Positions 44,007-54,953 are shown, counted from the stretch's first letter. The stretch is DNA of 64,000 nucleotides from Gnetum montanum (GCA_015680685.1 MNCI01011336.1:669705-733704); one strand, 5' to 3'. The notes: generated from the sequence alone by a model not told the origin. Program-made: numbers and translations.

Positions 44007-45065
44007 ATGTTGAGCGTTCAAGAAGCAGCGGTAGGCACGGAGGATCAAGGAGTGGAGGCTAGTGTGACTGCTCAAGGAGTGACAGCCGAATCGGTGGACA
44101 TGGCTAAAGAGGCATCCAATGTAACCCGGACGAAAACGTCAGAGGAGAGGCAGAGGGCTAGGGATTTCAGCGAGTACTCCAGAGAAGGAACAATGCTAAG
44201 GATCAAAGTCAGGAGCCTAGCCATGGACACATTGGAAAGATTGGAGTGCATCTTAATAGGAAAATTTGTGTCGGAAGGGGTGCAACCACGCATGGATCTG
44301 ATTTGGCGCTAGACCCGGGTAGTGTGGGGGTTGGACACAGTGATGATTAAAAGCCTAGCGGATGACTGCCTCCTATTCTGTTTCACCTTGCTGGAGGAAC
44401 GAGAGCGAATACTGGTGGGGGGACCTTGGTTTTACGGGGCACAAGGATTAGCTTTGGCACCCTGGTGTCCTGGGGCACACCAGGACTCGATGCTGTTTGA
44501 ATGGGCACCTGTTTGGGTGAGGCTGCATAGCCTTTGCCTTGAATACTGGTCGACAAAGTTCCTACAATCACTTACCGAGTTGTTCAGCGAGTTTATCAAG
44601 TTCGACCAGTTCACCGCAGTAATGGATCGCCTGGGATTCATGCGGTTCTGCGTGTGGTGGCCCCTTCAATCTATGGAGCCAGTCGAGGAGCTGGTACTAC
44701 ACATGGACCTAGGCGAGGAGAGGGTTTGATTCCAATTCGAAAACCTGTCGATGGTGGCCCAACCCCCGGTGATGGATGCTCGGACGGGGGGCGATCGGGC
44801 CCATCACGACCGTAACACATCTGCAATGGATGACGAGTGGTATCTCATAGGAAAAAAAGGCCGAGTGGCCAACAAGAAATCACAGGTGCCCAATGGTGGG
44901 ACTAGGCATGCTGGGGGGGGACCTCTCCACTGGGAGCAGCCCCCACTTGCTGGTGGGACTCAGGGTAAGATCAAGGCTAATGGCCGATCACTTCCCAGTC
45001 CCAGAGAGTTGCAGGAAAGATCAACGGAGGACACACGTGGGGAAGGGCAGTCAGAGGCTAGATGA
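44007..45065 (+). pseudogene. LINE copy 2 ORF1 (DUF4283 protein), two in-frame stops
   Basis: About 353 codons in one frame, interrupted only by TAG at 44310-44312 (IWR*TRVVWGL, where Trp is expected) and TGA at 44727-44729. Residues ~70-200 are the DUF4283 domain of plant L1 ORF1: LECILIGKFVSEGVQPRMDL, LLEERERILVGGPWFYG, WAPVWVRLHSLCLEYWS. ORF1 proteins bind the element RNA. The C-terminal third is basic and Gly-rich, without a clear CCHC knuckle. Both stops fit single C-to-T or G-to-A type changes. Confidence 0.87.
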
Positions 45066-45474
45066 GAAGCCAAACCAAGTATGGCAAGTAAGCCCTATTA
45101 TAACGTGCTGATAGGGGCTGGTGCTCTGGCCCCTGCGGGCACCCAGAAGATGAGCATCCAGACAAGGACCGAGTCAAAGCAGGGCTGTTATGGGTTACCT
45201 TGCACCCCTACTTTTGGGGGGGAGGGCCCTTCCAGGGGAGCCTATCTCTGTCGCCGGTAATAGGCTGGATTAACACTAGCCAAGGTTCGACACGGCCCAA
45301 AACCCCTCTCGAGGGAAAGGGGATACTATGCGAACAGGGAATGGTGGTATCCCATCCAGCAGCCAAGGTTGGATGCTCAGACAACAGCACCCACCGACAC
45401 AAGGCTATGCAGCTATTCGTCGATTTGGGAGTGTAGCCCACACTCCAGGAGGTTTACAACCGACATGCATCTCC
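45066..45474 (+). other. LINE copy 2 spacer between ORF1 and ORF2
   Basis: About 410 bases with no clear function. Frames are open in patches but match no known domain. Confidence 0.5.
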
Positions 45475-46224
45475 ATGAAGGTCCTCTCATGGAACTGCAG
45501 GGGCCAGGGTATCCCATATAAATAGCATACCCTACAATGTATGGTGCGTGATGAGGGCTGTGATATTGTGTGTCTATAAGAGATGAAACTTCAGCAGATG
45601 GAAGCTCATGTTTTACAATGGCCGAGTTGGCACAGTCACCTGGCACCCAGCAGGGGATGGGTGGGAGGCCTCGTGATCCTCACCAAGGTGGACTCCTATG
45701 TCTTAGACACATCCGATTGGTGCATCACGGTGCACTTTTTGGGGCTAGACGTGTGGGTAACCAACATCTACTGCGCCCAGGGGTGGTAGGATCGCCTTCA
45801 GGAGCTATCTCGGGTCGCGGGGCTTATCCCCAATAACGCTGGCTGGTTGCTGATCGATGACTTCAACCAAAGGCTCTACAGCTGGGAGAAGATCGGAGAC
45901 AGTCTGGCGGAGCCCCTAGGGACCTTCAAATTTCTTGCGCTGTTACAGCGTATTGGTCTCACCGACATGGAAATCGCAGGGTGCACATACACTTGGAGCA
46001 ATCACAAACAGGGTGCGACATGGGTCCGATCCTGGATTGACCGGGTGTGGGTCAATAAGGCGCTATTGACTGAGTGGGAAATCCATGCATACAGAGTTGT
46101 TCAGATGGCCTTAGATCACCGCCCCATCCTCTGCCAGCTAGATCAAGACATGTTTCAGGCCCCACACCTGTTCCGGTTAGAACGCACTTGGCTACATAAG
46201 CCATGGTTGGGCGAATTGGTTTAG
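45475..46224 (+). pseudogene. LINE copy 2 ORF2: endonuclease domain (degenerate)
   Basis: MKVLSWNCRGQGIPYK begins the APE-like endonuclease that nicks target DNA. Visible motifs: SWNCRG (Asn), a degraded CL*EMK where CLQETK is expected, GWVGGLVILTK, LIDDFNQ (LxGDFN, Gly changed to Asp), TYTWSNHKQG, WIDRVWVN and ALDHRP (catalytic Asp-His). Stops lie at about 45523, 45578 and 45787. The frame is lost after about 46224, and the RT resumes in a different frame from about 46656. Confidence 0.87.
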
Positions 46225-46655
46225 GACATCTGGCAGGGATATACGACCTTAGTGGATCCGTGCGATTTTCTTAAAAATGGGTTAAAGACCCTCAAAAGCC
46301 AAAATAAATAGAAAAATATAGTTTCAAAGGATACCGAATTTAGATCTAGACCAAACTGTAGGAAATTCAAACGCAACAGGAGCAAGGGGCTAATCACACA
46401 CGCAAGGAACTTGTCCTCCTGGCCAAGCTGTAACTTCTGCAATGTGAAGAGGAAGAGTATTGGCACCAATGGGCCCATGTGTAGTGGCTAAGGGTAGGGG
46501 ATTGGCACACGAAATTATTTTTTGTAGCGGTGAAGGCACATCGTGACACCTGCCAATGAATGATGCAATGCCTCATACACGGAGAACAACCGCACCCACA
46601 TTCTGGGGCAACCAGACTACTATAGTACTGGCAACAGGTCCAAAATTGGTAGCCA
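46225..46655 (+). pseudogene. LINE copy 2 ORF2: disrupted segment between endonuclease and RT
   Basis: No single frame is open. Scattered pieces fit the usual coiled linker of L1 ORF2. A frame change must lie here, since the endonuclease and RT frames differ. Confidence 0.6.
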
Positions 46656-47990
46656 ATGGACCCCATTTCTGTGCTGTTGCAGAAAATTTTAAACCTGGTT
46701 GACAACCTGTGGCTTCTGCAACCTTTCTCGCGCCAGGAGCTTCGAATCGCGCTTCACGACATGTCGGTAGATAAGGCCCCGGGGCCAGATGGGTGGCCCA
46801 TCAAATTCTTTAAAGAATTCGAGGACGTGTTGGGGGAAAACTTGCTAGATGCTTTTAATTCCATGCTGACATGGCGACAGGTTCGCAAAGAAATCAATTG
46901 CTCCCACATGGTCCTGCTACCAAAGATGGAGAATCCCACATCCCCAGGACATTTTCGTTCTATTGGAGTCTGCAACTCATTTCTACGTTTATTTTATCAG
47001 ATGCTGGTTGCCAGGCTATGGCCCCTCATGCCACAACTCATGGGGAAAAATCAGGCTACTTTTATGAAGGGCCATCATCTTCAAGACCAAGTACTGCTAC
47101 TCTAGAAAATTCAGCACTCCCTTCAGGCCACTAAATTACTGGGCCTCTACATCAAAATTGACATAACCAAGGCCGACGATTCTGTGAGCTGGGCCGCCCT
47201 GAGGACGGTCCTGCAAGTGAAAGGCTTCGACAAGGCTTTCATGGAGCTATGCTTGCAGATTCAATGGGAAGGACGGTACTCGTTGGATATAGATGGTCAC
47301 CTGTGGGGCTTTCACAGGATTGGATGCAGGCTATGACAAGGTGACCCTCTCTTGCCGCTCCTTTTCCTGATGATGATGGACCTCCTACAAATGTACTGTG
47401 CTGAGGAAGGCGTCCAGGGGTTGAACATGCATGGCATCCCATGTCTAACAGCCCATTACGCAGAGGACACCATGATCTTCACCAGGGCCACCATGTCACA
47501 GGCCAGGGCATTAATGAGGGCACTGAATAGAATGCAACGTGAAGTGGGACTAGCATCCAACCTAGGGAAATATGCATTATATTTCACACACACCCATCCT
47601 ACAGTATGCAACAAGGTCATTTAGATCCTAGGGATCCTACCTAGGGAGGTGGAAGATAAATACCTGGGCATCCCCATCCACAACTGGCACAGACTGCAAA
47701 CCTGGCAGGCTCTCATTATGAAAATCTAGAAATGCACGACCCACTGGACGAATACCTTCCTATCCTACAAAGGGAAAATCATGTTGGCATCTACCAATGT
47801 GGGGGCCATGGTAAGGTTTTCTACCTTGATGGCCTCCCTGCCCTCCACAGTCACCAAAAAGATCGATACGATTATTTGGGACTTTGTGTGGTCAGGAGGC
47901 AAGGGAGGGAAAAAGATGCACCTGGTGGCATGGGAGAAGACTGTGCATCCTCGCTCTGCGGGGTGGGGGGGGGGGGGGGGGNGGGGGGTG
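46656..47990 (+). pseudogene. LINE copy 2 ORF2: reverse transcriptase domain (inactive)
   Basis: KAPGPDGWPIKFFKEFED, EINCSHMVLLPKMENPTSPG, FRSIGVCNSFLRLF, GKNQATFMKGHHLQDQVLLL, LYIKIDITKADDSVSWAAL, QGDPLLPLLF and YAEDTMIF are the RT blocks in order. The catalytic Y-x-D-D is Y-A-E-D (GAG at 47463-47465), so the enzyme is dead; LINE copy 1 still has YVDD. Stops occur near 47104, 47335 and 47623. After RT the thumb-like region continues (STLMASLPSTVTKKIDTIIW) into a G run with one undetermined base at 47982. Confidence 0.9.
47970..47989. other. Expanded G run with one undetermined base
   Basis: The plus strand reads GGGTGGG... through about 20 G with N at 47982. LINE copy 1 has the ordinary CCCACCCCCTCCCCCGC at the matching place (about 36434), so the run is longer here or misassembled. 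Confidence 0.85.
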
Positions 47991-48227
47991 GACATACTTC
48001 CTTTCACTATTGAAGCAGCCTTGGGAAGACAAAGACTTCTTCGGTGACTTTTAACAATGAATGATGACCCCTCCTTATGGGCGCAAATCCTACGACAGAA
48101 ATAGAGCCCCTGGGCGGTGGCCAACTCTGACTCTCAAGTGTGGCAGTAGTTATGCACACACATAAGGTTTCTGGACCATGAAAATGAGATCACGCTACAC
48201 GCTCGATAGCTCCTCCAGAGACAGTTC

Positions 48228-48600
48228 ATGATCGATCCACGGTGGATGTGGCTATGGAAGGGCATTCTACGAAAAAAAATTAAAATGTTTGGGTGGCTGA
48301 TTCTCCACCATGCTCTCCCTGTTTGGGCCATCCTGCAGACATGTGGCCTACCAATTAGTAACCATTGTCCCCTATGTAATCAACACACGAAAACGCTGCA
48401 GCAATTTGTGCACGAGTGCCACGTGACCAGACAATTATGGCAAAAGGCTAGCCTTCATTTACCAAAGTTCTCTGGTAATTTGCTGACGCTGGCAACGCTA
48501 TGGAACCTGTGGCGGGCTAGGAACGACCGCATCTTCAAAGGGGTGGGCCTCCCTCTTATGGCTGTGTTGACCGATAGGTTCTGAAAACTCTAGCACGAAA
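48228..48600 (+). pseudogene. LINE copy 2 ORF2: zf-RVT region
   Basis: KMFGWLILHHALPVWAILQT, then CGLPISNHCPLCNQHTKTLQ, then FVHECHVTRQLWQ matches the zinc-binding region after plant LINE RTs (W...LPT...L..R.......C..C....E...H....C......W). Cysteines and histidines of the pattern are present. It is open for about 119 codons and ends at a TGA near 48582. Confidence 0.88.
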
Positions 48601-48611
48601 TTACTACGACA

Positions 48612-49130
48612 ATGGATCCGCACATCCACCTCGAGCCACCTGTTACAACCCTCCAACGTCAATCAGATCTTTGGTGCTGGATCTCTTGCATGAGGTGGAC
48701 GCAAATTTTGCCCAGAATGGCAGTTGACCCAGAGATGGACACCAAATCCTTCTACACGAATTATGGCGAAGAGGCTACTATTTTCAGGGGGTGCCAGATT
48801 CTGATCATAGTTGAGTCGGTTGCTGCCGCGATCGGATCACCCATCAGAGGTGTTCATATTCCCTCGGTCATTGGTTTGCACGAGGCAATTGCAGATTTTT
48901 TCCAGGGCCCCATCCCCAAGATGGTTAGTAGACACATCAGGGGGACGACCCTCTCACCTGACTGGAGGGCAACGGTAGAGTTGGTAGAGTAATGCTTCAT
49001 ACACTCAGGATCGCACCAGAAACTGAACGGGGTGCACTTTAGGTTCCTATAATGCATGCGTGATGAGACTCCCATCAACCTCCCGCTGTTCCTCTAGGAG
49101 TCTCTACGGTGATGACATCTAGGCAGACAT
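48612..49130 (+). pseudogene. LINE ORF2: unrecognised C-terminal region
   Basis: This is the same frame as RT and zf-RVT, reading DLWCWISCMRWTQILPRM, DPEMDTKSFYTNYGEEATIF, GVHIPSVIGLHEAIADFFQG and LNGVHFRF. It does not show the D-G-S and Asp/Glu pattern of the RNase H often found at this place in plant LINEs. It is kept in copies 1 (minus, about 35830-35400) and 3 (50165-50668, where the frame is open for 167 codons), so it is a constant part of this family. Confidence 0.6.
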
Positions 49131-49599
49131 CCGGGGGTGATACGGGCCCTGTGGTTGGCTAGTACCCTAGTCCTGCCGATGCAACCAACGAACTATCCAG
49201 AGTTGAGGTAGCAGCACAAGAGGAAGAGGCATGGGTGCGGTGTGGGGGTCACTATGGCTGGAAATAGCACTGTGATTATCCTCCTGGCATCATCCAAGAA
49301 CGGGACTGACTAAGATAGACCCTGGAGGGTGAGGCGCCAATGATAAAAGAATGTACCATAGGCAACATCGAGGGGAAGCACCGGCCATCCCCTACACAGT
49401 CGCAATCCAGATGCTGCTTTGGATCAAAGGTGTCATCAAGGACCATATGATGGGCATTGCCTAGATAATTGAGGAAAATTGACGCCACCTCATGGTCGGC
49501 CAGGGGCAGCCAGGTCCTAGCCCGCAAACAGTTAAAGAGAACCGTCAGTCCAGGCACAACCCCCCCAAAAGTTAGTCGGGGGGGGGGGGGGGGGGGGGG

Positions 49600-49693
49600 N
49601 NNNNNNNNNNNNNNNNNNNNNNNNNNNNNNNNNNNNNNNNNNNNNNNNNNNNNNNNNNNNNNNNNNNNNNNNNNNNNNNNNNNNNNNNNNNNN
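49600..49693. other. Assembly gap (94 undetermined bases)
   Basis: The gap begins right after a run of 22 G (49578-49599), which is the G arm of the conserved 3' region hairpin. The other two copies have 7 and 14 G there and read through. Confidence 0.98.
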
Positions 49694-49913
49694 AGGAGAC
49701 TCCTGGGGGAAGCCCAATTAGGGAATGCGCTCTGATTAATGATCGGGATGAGGATGGCTGACTGCTGCAAGGATGCTCGCGGTGGGGAAGGGCCTTGGGG
49801 ATTTCTGGGGTTTTGTTCTTGGCTAGTGTGGGGCCAACGGACCTGGCCCACACTGTACAGATGTATAGCTCTTTTTTTGGGAATACAAATTCACCCGATT
49901 TTTTTCGAAAAAA

Positions 49914-49930
49914 AATAAAGAAACCAGATA
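49914..49930. other. Target-site duplication of LINE copy 2 (right)
   Basis: AATAAAGAAACCAGATA, one mismatch to 43958-43974. Confidence 0.9.
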
Positions 49931-50157
49931 AAATGGAAACTTCTACAAATATTTTGACTGGTATTACAAAAATATTAATTAGATTGAATATATAGCTTAT
50001 AAAAAAATGTTCCCTTATTTGGGCTAAGGTGTAGGGTGTGGTGGAAATGTATATTTGAATCTTAAAATTAGCTAAGTTATATATTTATAATATATATCTA
50101 TAATTTAGCCAAGAGAATCTTCTTCGTTTACAAGTAATAATGTATATAATGCATTGC
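49931..50157. repeat. AT-rich spacer, homologous to 32290-32365
   Basis: TTAGCTA.GTTATATATTTATAA, followed by ATATATCTAT and CC.AGAGAATCTT, is shared with about 32296-32355. It is a dispersed repeat of the AT-rich block. No gene. Confidence 0.5.
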
Positions 50158-51262
50158 GGTCAACTTGGATATGGATACCCAACCGTTCTATGTGAACTGG
50201 GGGGGAGAGGTTATTATGTTCTGGGGGCACCAAATCTTGGTCACTGTCGATGCTGTGGTTGCTGCGATTGGAGCACCCGCCAGGGGGGACCATATTCCCT
50301 CGGTCGCGGGATCACACACCACGATGGTAGAATTCTTTTGGGGCCTCATCCCCAGGATGACAAGCAGCCACATACAGGGGACGGCCCTCCAGCTTGATTG
50401 GTGGGTTGCGGCAGAGTTGGTGGAACGGTGCTTTATTCAGTTAGGCTTACACCACAAGCTGAATGGGGTGCACTTCAGGTTCCTCCAGAACATGCATGTC
50501 GAGACTCCCATAAACCTTCAGCTTTTCCTCTGGGAGTCTCTACAAAGGTGGCGCCTAGGCAAATACCCAGGGGTGATCCGAGCTCTTTGCTGGGACCTGG
50601 TCCCGCTGCTTCAACTGTTGCCTCATCCGACCGTAGGGGTAGCAACGGAAATGGAGGAGGCACGATAACTAGGAGGAGGGTACTATGACCATGAACAGGG
50701 CCTCGATTATGCCCCCAGGGTCCTCCAGGATGCTCAAGGTAGGCGGGATAGGCTGGGGTAGGTCCTGGAGGGTGAGGAGCTGGAGACAAATGATAGCCCT
50801 AGAGACAAAGTCAGGGGGCAACGTCCTGACAGTCTACCACTTCCCCCATAGTCACGCATCTAGACGCTGCTTTGGATTGAAGACGTTATCAGAGACCATA
50901 TGACAGGCATTGCCTAGTTAATAGAGGAAAATAGACGGTGCCTGGTGGTAGGCCAGGGGAGCCGGTTCCGAGACCGCAAACAGTTGAACAGAATCGAAAC
51001 TCCAACAACAAATCCCCCAAAAGCTAATTGGGGGGGGGGGGGGAAACACCCGGGAGGGGTCCCATTTGGGAATGCGCTTTGGTTAATGGTTAGGGATGGG
51101 ACCGAAGGCCCGTTGGCGAGGATGCCCAAGGCGTGGTGGTTCGTGGGGGATTCAGGGCTAATGTTCCTAGTCGATGTGGGGCCAGCAGCTCTAGCCTGCG
51201 CTGTATGGATGTATAGCATTCTTTTTTGGGAATACAATTTTGCTTATTTTTTTCCAAAAAAA
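50158..51262 (+). mobile_element. LINE copy 3, 3' end only (1.1 kb)
   Basis: It aligns with LINE copy 2 from about 48717 to the 3' end. It contains the C-terminal ORF2 region, with an open frame 50165-50668 starting MDMDTQPFYVNWGGE, then the 3' untranslated part with the C5/G14 tract and an A-rich end (TTTTTTTCCAAAAAAA). No target duplication could be found, possibly because the right flank is the inverted-repeat element. The insertion is severely 5'-truncated. Confidence 0.85.
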
Positions 51263-51548
51263 GGTATTTAAGTCAAATATTTTATGAATTTTGGACAAAT
51301 AACAAAATTTATATATCAAATTTTTCATAATGATAGGATCAAGAAAGAAATATTTGCATCATTTATCATATGTTCTCACTCTTGGCCAAATTGTTCTCTT
51401 GTGTATGCTCTAATAGGCATTGCAAGTTCGGCCAAGTGAGAGCATACAATAAATGATGCCAATATTTTTTTTCTTGATCTTGTCATTATGAAAAATTTGA
51501 TATACAAATCTTGTTATTTGTCCAAAAGTCATGAAATATTTAACTCAA

Positions 51549-51550
<2 letters not shown>
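51263..51550. repeat. 288-bp near-perfect inverted repeat (foldback or MITE-like)
   Basis: The left arm, about 51263-51390, begins GGTATTTAAGTCAAATATTT. The right arm, about 51427-51550, ends AAATATTTAACTCAACC. They are complementary over about 120 bases with few mismatches: both include GGACAAATAAC, TATATCAAATTTTTCATAAT or its close form, GATCAAGAAA and CTTGGCC. The unpaired middle is about 36 bases. The ends resemble terminal inverted repeats of a small DNA element; target duplications are not clear. A transcript would fold into a long hairpin. Confidence 0.88.
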
Positions 51551-51581
<31 letters not shown>

Positions 51582-51582
51582 C
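51551..51582. repeat. (AT)n microsatellite
   Basis: About 14 AT units directly after the inverted repeat. Confidence 0.95.
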
Positions 51583-52613
51583 TAGTGATTGCTAGTCATC
51601 ACTAATGTGATCATTTAAACATAAAGTTAAAAAGATTTTATCTATAGTTATACATTATTTCAATATAATTTTTCAAAGGTAGTTGTTAAGTTATAGATTT
51701 TTTTTCTAAAGTTATAAATAGTTCATAAAATTGTAAATAAAAAATAGAGTAACTTGTAAGATCATACAATCTATTGTTTAACAATTAAAAACATGTTAAA
51801 ATACACCACAATTGATCAATGTTGAAACTTGCATAATTGAAAAAATGCATAAGGGTAAATGTTTTGACATCCAAAATAGTAAAAATGCATGATTAGAATA
51901 ATTGTAAAATCATTCTTCATTAGATTTAATGTGCTACTCTTCATTTAATCTACTTTAAAGATAAGAAGCCTTTGATATTTCTATGTATCTTTCTCTAGAA
52001 ATTTGAGGGAATATCTTCAAACTATTAATATAATTTACTCTAGATAGTGCTACAAAATTAGATCTATTGTTTCTTTACTACCAATATCTACACATCTTTC
52101 ACCAAGGTCATTTTCTGAGACTCTTGTATAGTTAAAACCCATATTAATCTTAATGGTATTTGGTGAGATTTTCTACATATGATTAGTGGAATGGATCTTG
52201 TTGAGGATGTTTGTGATCATACGATATTTTGATGTAATAGTAAAAATCAATGATAACACATGATGGTATCTATGAAGGTTTGAAATGGGGACCATGAATT
52301 ATTTTCTTAATGAATCCTAACACACCATCAACCAATCCTAATTCTGGCCATAGATTAACAATAAGCACAATCCTTGTAGTTTTATAGATAAACACTAGAT
52401 CTAATTCTCATTCTCCACCATCCTAGCATCTAACACCATTTATGTTTCTATGTACTATGCACCATGAAATTGGCTTTTTCATTTTTAGCAATACCTTTTT
52501 ATTATGCATGTGCACCTTATTCTTTTTATCAAACAAATGTACAAAATTTTCAAACCCATATTTCCCATCTAAGGTCGATGAAAGATCCATTATTAAGCTC
52601 AAAAATTCATAAT
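51583..52613. other. No gene seen
   Basis: AT-rich sequence without coding signal. It is the host flank into which element E is inserted. Confidence 0.5.
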
Positions 52614-53437
52614 TGATGAGCGATTCATGTGTGATTTGGTTGAATTTTGCAAACCTTAAGTTCTTAAGTACATTAGTTCTAAGATGTGAAATCTAATTGT
52701 GATAATCGTTATCTTCTCAACCATACTTACGGAGCTTAATTGTATGGTTAAGTATAATTGAGGCACATGATTTTTATTATTTTATATTTTATTTGTCTAC
52801 AAGTAAGAACAAGTTGAAACTTAATTAGTGAACCAATTTAACTAATCTAATTACTAATTAGTAACTCACTATCCTAACATAAGTATCTAATCCCACTTTC
52901 CATGCACATGCTAAACATTAATTTTGCTAGGTCATGAAACGCTAAGCATTGCTAGGATTACCAAGAGTCATATGCATGCTCGAAGTGGTCGTACTTATGT
53001 GCTTAATTAACTTCTATTTAATTGAACTAGCATACTTAGATTAATTACTTGGGATCATTAAAGGAGATTGCATAAACATTAAGTGCATAAATAAAATGTT
53101 TAAGCTAGCCAAGGTGCTACAAGGTTTGATCAAAAAGCTCATCTTTATCATCACACATACTGTTGTGCTCAAGTATAATAGTGCTTGAATAAAGATCCGT
53201 ACACTCAATGACTCCTGCGATAGGCACTTTGGAAAATATTATAACTTTGGACAAACCAAACTGTAAGAGCTCTACTATGTTATGAAAAAAGGTATATGGA
53301 AACTATGTGTGCAAGTGCTATATTTATAGGCTAGGGCATACCTCGTGATATCAGATATTTGACATCACATCTTTGGGCCTCATATTGGGTATTGGACATC
53401 ATAGCTTCGATATCGGAGCCCAACAAAAAATTTTTCA
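52614..53437 (-). mobile_element. LTR of element E (minus strand, 824 bp)
   Basis: Read on the minus strand it starts TGAAAAATTTTTTG and ends CGCTCATCA, and it aligns with the LTR of element C. Shared landmarks include the ATTCATGTGTG..TTGG block, the TTAACCATAC motifs and the order U3 near-palindromes, TATA (53321-53328), AATAAAG-like signal. It is preceded on the minus strand by GAGGACAAGCTTTCATTC and CATGGGGGTA, the sequence that stands before the 3' LTR in A and C, so this is the 3' LTR of E. Confidence 0.85.
53340..53425 (-). promoter_or_regulatory. U3 near-palindrome array of element E
   Basis: Copies related to CGATATCG occur around 53343 (TGATATCA), 53383, 53392 and 53407-53417 (TCGATATCGG), ending just upstream of the TATA at 53321-53328 on the minus strand. 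Confidence 0.65.
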
Positions 53438-54114
53438 TAATACCCCCATGATGGAATGAAAGCTTGTCCTCAAGTGAACAAAATGAAGAATAAGTTTCTT
53501 ACAAAATATTGGGAAGATATGGGATTATTTATTGACATGGAAACTTGACTCAGATGGAATAGAAAAATTCTAAGTGCTCAAGTGTACAAATTTACAATAT
53601 TTTACAAAATTGAATGTTCATGATAAGAGAAGTGAACACCCTAGACAAAACTAAGATCCAACTTCTCTGGTAGCTGAAGAGCCAGGGAGAAGATCCAATG
53701 ATCATGAATAGTCCTTGTCACATGATGTTGTTGCATCTTTCTTGGTGAGGACAATCTTGCTTCCAGTCCATGCTTCCCACTACAACCATAATAAAATCAT
53801 GCATCAATGTGCAATGTGTAACATATAGCTTTTATGTACCTTGTTTTGTTAGTAGTTACACTTGGCTAGGTTGTGATTATGGTGGATTGATTCTTTTAAT
53901 AGTGTGAGTAGGAAGATTGAAAATAGGATGAAATGGATAAGAGGTCCATTGTTAAATTCTAAAAATTCCAATGCAATGAAATGCTTGAAGAGGGTTTAAG
54001 AATTCACAATAATAAAAAAAGAATTTCATTAAAAAAATGTTGTGAAGATGCATAGAATTGGATGTTGTTGAAGGGGCATGCAAAAGGATTTGATTGTGAG
54101 AATGTCTAAGGATA
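53438..54114 (-). mobile_element. Element E, end of the internal region
   Basis: On the minus strand it ends with the purine tract ATCATGGGGGTAT next to the LTR. Element C is inserted at its other side, so the rest of E must lie right of the window. No coding is seen in this 3' untranslated part. Confidence 0.75.
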
Positions 54115-54935
54115 TGATGAACCACGATATTAGACCACGATATCGGATCTGCAATATTGGATCCAACCATGTGATGTTGGATACCCGATATTGGGGCATG
54201 TCTCCTCACCTATAAATAAGGGGTGGCACCCTTGGTGTTCACAATAGACAGTTAGTTCCTTAGCTAAACTCTTGCCATTTTTTCCATCTAGAGTTAGAAT
54301 TATTTATGTGTGCCCACAATAGGAGTCATAGAGTGAACGGATCTTTATTTGAGCATTGTGTACTTGAGCACACTTTGTGTACGGCAATAAATATGAACTT
54401 TATGATAAACCTTGCAACATTCAGAATAGATTAATTAGCGTTAATTATTATTTAATACTTTCCTAGTTGATTAATGATTTCTGTCACCCTACAACTCTCT
54501 TAGTTAAATACACTCAGTACAACCGCTTTGAGCATGCATGTAGTGCTTAGTAACCTAGTAATGATTAGCATTTGGTAATCCCAGTAGTGTTGCATTGGTT
54601 CAGGATGTATACAACAAGTGGGAATGGATACTGGTGTTAGGAGTAATTAAAACTTAGCTGATGAGTAGTTAAATTAGATTAGTTACTTAGTTATCTTTCT
54701 CCCCCTCCTTACTAGTGCAGGATATAAAACACATAAAAGCTATAAAAATCATATGCCTCAAGCTTACTTAACCATACAACCGTGACATATAAGTAAGCTT
54801 GGGAAGATAATCATTAACCAACCTGTTATTGTTCCACAAAGGTGCATAGGCACTTAGTCCTTGAAATTCGACCGAATCATGTGTGAAATGCTCATATTCG
54901 TATGGTTGAACGTAGGGGTACCTTGCTGCTCATCA
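54115..54935 (+). repeat. Element C 5' LTR (821 bp)
   Basis: It begins TGATGAACC and ends GCTCATCA. The U3 near-palindromes (ACGATATTA, ACGATATCGG, GCAATATTGG, GTGATGTTGG, CCGATATTGG) occupy about 54122-54196, with TATAAATAAG at 54211-54220 and an AATAAA about 170 bases later. It aligns with 63204-64000. Confidence 0.92.
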
Positions 54936-54936
54936 T

Positions 54937-54953
54937 TGGCACTGTTGCCACGG
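54937..54953 (+). promoter_or_regulatory. Element C primer binding site
   Basis: TGGCACTGTTGCCACGG, one base after the LTR, is a decayed form of the tRNA-Asp site TGGCGCCGTTGCCGGGG. Confidence 0.82.

Larger units (their letters stand above)
43975..49913 (+). mobile_element. LINE copy 2, near full length (5.9 kb) with ORF1 and ORF2
   Basis: A sharp switch from AT-rich to GC-rich sequence at 43975, and back at 49913, coincides with a 17-bp target duplication. It contains ORF1 (DUF4283 type), ORF2 endonuclease, RT, zf-RVT and an extra C-terminal region, and ends in a short A-rich tail. Only ~32 bases precede the ORF1 start, so it is either full length or barely truncated. Stops, one frame change in ORF2, and an altered RT active site make it inactive. 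It is a plant L1-type non-LTR retrotransposon; copies 1 and 3 are the same family. Confidence 0.93.

Noticed and set aside
49276-49853. Long open frames running through the gap
   Set aside because: Undetermined bases keep the frame artificially open; the region is the LINE 3' untranslated part.
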